Translations under genes and position numbers: made by a program | The notes under the pieces: model-generated | The model's database searches: none | Seen by the model: only the letters and a program-made list of their open reading frames with translations | What the model was told of the DNA's origin: nothing | Assembly: GCA_945788445.1 (NCBI GenBank) | Contig: CALZMA010000014.1 | Span: 1-11,476, forward strand | Source of the DNA: an uncultured Bacteroidales bacterium | GTDB lineage: Bacteria; Bacteroidota; Bacteroidia; Bacteroidales; Bacteroidaceae | DNA length: 11,476 nt | Direction of reading: 5' to 3' | Shown: piece by piece, positions 8,253 through 11,476 of the stretch | How positions within the stretch are numbered: the first letter of the stretch is position 1 | How the letters are laid out: each line of letters starts with the position of its first letter

Positions 8253-8687
8253 ATGGACAAATCCTCTCTCCTCGACAGCCGCTACTTGCGCATGGCCCAT
8301 ATTTGGGCAGAAAACTCCTACTGCACGCGTCGCCAGGTGGGGGCGCTGATTGTGAAGGACAAAATGATCATCAGCGATGGCTACAACGGAACGCCTTCGG
8401 GCTTCCCCAACGTTTGTGAAGGAGCGGACGGACTGACGCTTCCCTGTGTGCTCCACGCAGAGGCCAATGCCATCACCAAGATTGCACGCTCGGGCAACAA
8501 CTCCGACGGTGCCACGCTCTACGTGACGGACGCGCCCTGCATCGAATGTGCCAAACTCATTATCCAAGCGGGCATCCGCCGTGTGGTTTATGCGCGCAGC
8601 TACCGCCTCACGGACGGCATCGACCTGCTGCGGCGGGCGGGCATTGAAGTGGAGCACCTGGAGGTGAACGGTGCGGACAATCCCTAA
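8253..8687 (+). CDS. comEB: dCMP deaminase family protein
   Basis: Zinc-dependent deaminase expected to convert dCMP to dUMP, the precursor for thymidylate synthase. The 144-residue length is typical. The active-site motif is complete: HAE at 68-70 (His zinc ligand, Glu70 proton shuttle) and PCIEC at 95-99 (Cys96 and Cys99 zinc ligands). The GYNG motif (43-46) followed by TPSG is typical of dCMP deaminases and less so of cytidine or tRNA-adenosine deaminases. Cys24 and Cys55 sit where the family often has extra structural cysteines. RRVVYARSY (109-117) follows in the core fold. The gene starts 124 nt after the M3 peptidase stop. I saw no promoter or terminator in that gap. The comEB symbol follows the B. 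subtilis homologue; a competence role is not implied. Confidence 0.92.
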   Translation: MDKSSLLDSRYLRMAHIWAENSYCTRRQVGALIVKDKMIISDGYNGTPSGFPNVCEGADGLTLPCVLHAEANAITKIARSGNNSDGATLYVTDAPCIECAKLIIQAGIRRVVYARSYRLTDGIDLLRRAGIEVEHLEVNGADNP

Positions 8688-8738
8688 GCCCTACCCAGCA
8701 TAGTATTTTTCTAACACAGACTTTGTCATTCCCCAAAA

Positions 8739-10544
8739 ATGTCACAGCAAAAGAGTTTTGTACCCCTATATATATCTGTCGGTGTGGTGGTGGGCATCCT
8801 TTTAGGAAGTTTCTTCACCAACCACTTTTCGGGCAACCGGCTGAGCATCATCAACAACTCGAGCAACAAGGTGATGGACCTTTTCCACCTCATCGACGAC
8901 CAATATGTGGACTCGGTCAATATCCCCGACCTCGTGGAGGATGCGCTGCCCCAGATTCTGAAAGAGCTCGACCCGCACTCTACCTACATCTCCGCTTCGG
9001 AGGTGGAGCAGTCCATGCAGGACCTGAAAGGCAGCTTCTCGGGCATCGGTGTGCAGTTCACCATCTTCCGCGACACCATACGCGTGGTGAAAGTCATCAA
9101 GGGCGGCCCCTCGGAGAAGGTGGGGCTGCTTGCAGGTGACCGCATCGTCTCCATCAACGGCGAGAAGTATGTGGGCGACTCCATCACCAACGACGGCACC
9201 ATGAAGCGCCTGAAGGGCGCGAAGGGTACGGACGCGCGGCTGAAAGTGAAACGTGCCGGCCACCGCGAACTCCTTTCCTTCCACATCCTGCGCGGCGATG
9301 TGCCCGTGAAGACCGTGGATGCCTACTACATGGCTACCCCCACGGTGGGCTACATCCGCATCAGCAGTTTTGGCGACACGACGTACGGCGAGTTCCTCGC
9401 CGCGCTGGCTTCGCTGCAAAGCGAGGGCTTCGAACAGCTCGTGCTCGACCTCCGCGGCAACCCCGGCGGCTACATGGAAACGGCTACGCTCATTGCCAAC
9501 GAGTTTCTCCCGAAAAATGCGCTCATCGTCTACACGAAGGGCCGCAAGTCGGAACGCCGCGAATACCGCACCGACGGTCGCGGGGCATACCAGAACCTGC
9601 CGCTCGTGGTGCTGGTGGACGAAACCTCTGCCTCGGCAAGCGAAATCCTCGCCGGGGCCATGCAGGACAACGACCGCGCCATCATCGTGGGCCGCCGCAC
9701 GTTCGGCAAGGGCTTGGTGCAGGTGCCTATCGAATTTCCCGATGGCTCCATGCTCCGCCTCACCACGGCCCGCTACTATACGCCTTCGGGCCGCTGCGTG
9801 CAGAAACCTTACAAGCACGGCGAGGAGGAGGCCTACGAAGCTGACCTGCTGCTACGCGCCGAACATGGCGAGTACTATTCGGCCGACAGTGTGCGCCACA
9901 GCGGCGAACAGTTCAAGACGCGGCTGGGCAGGGTGGTCTACGGAGGTGGAGGCATCGACCCCGACTTCTTCATCGCTCGCGACACAACGGGCATTACGTC
10001 TTATTTCAAGGATGCTTACTTCAACGGCTACATCTACCAGTATGCCTACGAGTTTGTGGACAAGAACCGCGTGGCCCTGGGCAAATGCGCCAACCTCAAC
10101 GAGGTGCTGAAGTATCTCCAGCGCAAAGGCTTGGTGGACGGCTTCGTCAACTATGCCGCCGCGGCGGGACTGAAGCCGCGCAACCTGCTCATCCGCCGCT
10201 CGCGCAAGCTGCTCAACTCCTATATTACTACGTCTATCGTGGGCGATGTGCTCGACGAGAGTGCCGCCGCTGCTTATGTGGGGCAGGACGACCCCGCCAT
10301 GCTGCGCGCCCTGAAACTGCTCAAAGAGGGCCAGTCGTTCCCCACGAAGCCTAAGGCGACGGCGTGGAACGGAGCGGGAGGCTTCTCCCCGTACGGATGG
10401 GCGTGTGGTTTCTTGGCCGTTTCTCCTTCCTCTCCGCTTCCCCAGTGGCGCTCGGCAGCGTTGCCTGTCAGCGGGGCTGGGCAGTGGTCGCATTTGGAAG
10501 CCATCGTGTATGGCAAACGTAACAGGCTTGCACCATGGAGTTAG
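8739..10544 (+). CDS. S41 family carboxy-terminal processing peptidase
   Basis: Serine protease of the CtpA/CtpB/Prc group that trims or degrades envelope proteins from their C-termini. Residues 7-26 form an uncleaved signal anchor, placing the enzyme on the periplasmic face. A PDZ domain spans about 95-175 (SGIGVQF, GGPSEKVGLLAGDRIVSING). The protease core follows, with GYIRISSFGDTT, LDLRGNPGGY (237-245), then SASASEILAGA and RTFGKGLVQ. By spacing, the catalytic residues are S299, K324 and Q328 (Ser to Lys 25, Lys to Gln 4, as in CtpB). A helical C-terminal domain runs to about residue 535. The last 60 residues look foreign to the family: rich in Trp, Gly, Ser and Pro, without evident structure. 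The end overlaps the next start by 10 bp. The substrate is unknown. Confidence 0.95.
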   Translation: MSQQKSFVPLYISVGVVVGILLGSFFTNHFSGNRLSIINNSSNKVMDLFHLIDDQYVDSVNIPDLVEDALPQILKELDPHSTYISASEVEQSMQDLKGSFSGIGVQFTIFRDTIRVVKVIKGGPSEKVGLLAGDRIVSINGEKYVGDSITNDGTMKRLKGAKGTDARLKVKRAGHRELLSFHILRGDVPVKTVDAYYMATPTVGYIRISSFGDTTYGEFLAALASLQSEGFEQLVLDLRGNPGGYMETATLIANEFLPKNALIVYTKGRKSERREYRTDGRGAYQNLPLVVLVDETSASASEILAGAMQDNDRAIIVGRRTFGKGLVQVPIEFPDGSMLRLTTARYYTPSGRCVQKPYKHGEEEAYEADLLLRAEHGEYYSADSVRHSGEQFKTRLGRVVYGGGGIDPDFFIARDTTGITSYFKDAYFNGYIYQYAYEFVDKNRVALGKCANLNEVLKYLQRKGLVDGFVNYAAAAGLKPRNLLIRRSRKLLNSYITTSIVGDVLDESAAAAYVGQDDPAMLRALKLLKEGQSFPTKPKATAWNGAGGFSPYGWACGFLAVSPSSPLPQWRSAALPVSGAGQWSHLEAIVYGKRNRLAPWS

Positions 10545-11092
10545 CGCTACAACAGGAGAAGGCAGCCCTGCGCCGCCGCCTTCGCGCCGCCTTGAAGGCA
10601 ATGGACGCTGAAGAGCGCCGCACTGAAAGCGAAAGGGCCGTAGAAATGCTCGAGGCCCATCCACGCTTCCGCAGCGCGCAGACCCTTGTGCTTTTCCATT
10701 CTCTGCCCGATGAAGTGTTTACCCACACCCTCGTGGAGAAGCTCGCTGCGGAAGGACGCAGGGTGCTCCTGCCCGTTTGTCAAGGAGACAACATGCTGCT
10801 GCGTCGCTACGACAGTCGGGAGGACCTGCGCACGGGTGCTTTCCGGATTGAGGAACCGCAGGGCGAGGCTTTTGAGGATTACGGGGCAATAGACCTCGTG
10901 GTTGTCCCCGGAGTGGCCTTCGACAAGGCGGGACACCGGATGGGGCGGGGTAGAGGCTACTACGACCGTTTCTTCGCCCATCCCGATTTACAGCATGTCT
11001 ACAAGATAGGTCTTTGCTATCCTTGCCAGCTTGTGGAAAGCGTTCCCACAGAACCCCACGACCGGCCTGTAGATTGCGTGGTTTGCGGGTGA
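10535..11092 (+). CDS. ygfA: 5-formyltetrahydrofolate cyclo-ligase
   Basis: Cytoplasmic enzyme (methenyltetrahydrofolate synthetase) that uses ATP to turn 5-formyl-THF into 5,10-methenyl-THF, returning stored folate to the one-carbon pool. The 185 residues match the family. The N-terminal helix has the usual basic pattern (KAALRRRLRA, 9-18). The strongest signature is GVAFDKAGHRMGRGRGYYDR (126-145), the nucleotide and substrate binding loop. IEEPQG (105-110) and the C-terminal VPTEPHDRPVDCVV (170-183) also fit. The ATG lies inside the last codons of the S41 peptidase gene in another frame, pointing to translational coupling. With the dCMP deaminase upstream, it links this cluster to thymidylate and folate metabolism. 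Confidence 0.94.
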   Translation: MELALQQEKAALRRRLRAALKAMDAEERRTESERAVEMLEAHPRFRSAQTLVLFHSLPDEVFTHTLVEKLAAEGRRVLLPVCQGDNMLLRRYDSREDLRTGAFRIEEPQGEAFEDYGAIDLVVVPGVAFDKAGHRMGRGRGYYDRFFAHPDLQHVYKIGLCYPCQLVESVPTEPHDRPVDCVVCG

Positions 11093-11149
11093 AAAACCGC
11101 ACTTTAGGGCGCTGAACAAAGTTTTTTGATGAAAAAGTTCGGATTTTTG

Positions 11150-11180
11150 TTTGGTGATTTAAATAATTGTTGTACTTTTG
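11150..11180 (+). promoter_or_regulatory. Predicted promoter of the tRNA cluster (Bacteroidota type)
   Basis: The -33 element TTTG (11150-11153) and the -7 element TACTTTTG (11173-11180) are separated by 19 bp, a full match to the Bacteroidota pattern. The surrounding DNA is AT-rich, unlike the genes. Transcription would start near 11187, about 35 nt before the tRNA-Gly. A 6-bp hairpin (GCGTTT at 11185-11190, AAACGC at 11197-11202) lies in the leader. Confidence 0.75.
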
Positions 11181-11221
11181 CACCGCGTTTGAGAGAAAAC
11201 GCTACTGCTAAGCGGTAAAAA

Positions 11222-11294
11222 GCGGAAATAGCTCAGTTGGTAGAGCACAACCTTGCCAAGGTTGGGGTCGCGAGTTCGAGTCTCGTTTTCCGCT
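11222..11294 (+). tRNA. tRNA-Gly (anticodon GCC)
   Basis: A complete 73-nt cloverleaf. The acceptor GCGGAAA (11222-11228) pairs with TTTCCGC (11287-11293), with discriminator T. The D stem is GCTC/GAGC, and the anticodon stem is CAACC/GGTTG around TTGCCAA. The T stem is GCGAG/CTCGT, with loop TTCGAGT. The anticodon GCC is at 11255-11257 and reads GGC and GGT codons. The 3' CCA is not encoded. Confidence 0.97.
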
Positions 11295-11317
11295 CACATA
11301 TTGAAAGCTAATCATTT

Positions 11318-11400
11318 GCCCAGGTGGCGGAATGGTAGACGCGCCAGTTTCAGGTACTGGTGTTAGCAATAACGTGCAGGTTCGAGTCCTGTTCTGGGCA
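11318..11400 (+). tRNA. tRNA-Leu (anticodon CAG)
   Basis: A complete class II tRNA. The acceptor GCCCAGG (11318-11324) pairs with TCTGGGC (11393-11399) through one G-T pair; the discriminator is A at 11400. The anticodon stem is CCAGT/ACTGG around TTCAGGT, placing CAG at 11351-11353. A long variable arm follows (TGTTAGCAATAACGT), as expected for leucine tRNAs, and the T loop is TTCGAGT. It reads CUG. CCA is not encoded. Confidence 0.96.
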
Positions 11401-11425
11401 CACAAATGAATTAGCAAGGCAAACT

Positions 11426-11476
11426 GGAGAGGTGGCGGAATTGGTAGACGCGCTACTTTGAGGGGGTAGTGTCAAT
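11426..11476 (+). tRNA. tRNA-Leu (anticodon GAG), 5' part only
   Basis: Only the first 51 nt are in the window; the variable arm, T arm and 3' acceptor strand lie beyond the edge. The acceptor 5' strand is GGAGAGG (11426-11432), followed by the leucine-type D arm (TGGCGGAATTGGTAGACGCG). The anticodon stem is CTACT/GGTAG around TTGAGGG, giving GAG at 11460-11462, which reads CUC and CUU. The D arm closely matches the upstream tRNA-Leu(CAG), so the two may have arisen by duplication. Confidence 0.92.

Noticed and set aside
8688..8738. Promoter for the S41 peptidase in the 51-nt gap (GACTTTG, TAGTATTT)
   Set aside because: Neither string matches TAnnTTTG, and no -33 element is correctly spaced.
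11080..11105. TGCGG/CCGCA hairpin at the end of the cyclo-ligase gene as a terminator
   Set aside because: The stem is only five base pairs and is not followed by a T-run in the right place; the T-rich stretch about 25 nt later is not adjacent.
11208..11417. 69-codon - strand frame over the tRNA genes
   Set aside because: It is the antisense of two complete tRNAs; such translated tRNA frames are a common false call.

Overview
The window looks like a chromosomal segment from a GC-rich member of the Bacteroidota, most likely order Bacteroidales and possibly Prevotella-like. The evidence is the GyrA sequence type, two phylum-type promoters (TTTG/TTGG, 19 bp, TACTTTTG), poor Shine-Dalgarno sequences, and secreted TPR proteins whose signal peptides end just before Gln. 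Genus-level placement is inference. All genes are on the + strand. I see no prophage, insertion sequence, CRISPR array or defence system.

Layout. Positions 1-605 hold no convincing gene. They contain a nested set of inverted repeats built on CTGAAGGATT (8-232) and four tandem 21-bp repeats (345-428), followed by the gyrA promoter (583-613). The first gene block is gyrA (686-3223), then a secreted TPR protein (3249-4619). After a 173-bp gap carrying a perfect 17-bp inverted repeat comes a second TPR protein (4793-5998, GTG start), which appears to be a diverged paralogue of the first. The second block is a Dcp-type M3 metallopeptidase (6038-8128), a dCMP deaminase (8253-8687), an S41 carboxy-terminal processing peptidase (8739-10544) and 5-formyltetrahydrofolate cyclo-ligase (10535-11092). 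The last two genes overlap by 10 bp. The window ends with a tRNA cluster that has its own promoter: tRNA-Gly(GCC), tRNA-Leu(CAG) and a tRNA-Leu(GAG) cut by the window edge.

How the genes fit together. Most are housekeeping genes: DNA supercoiling (GyrA), peptide turnover (M3 peptidase), envelope protein processing (S41 peptidase), and dUMP supply plus folate recycling (dCMP deaminase and cyclo-ligase, both feeding thymidylate and one-carbon metabolism). The secreted TPR pair has no assigned function. I found no clear new biological system. The items most worth a second look are the repeat array upstream of gyrA, the inverted repeat between the TPR paralogues, the TPR pair itself, and the odd C-terminal tail of the S41 peptidase.
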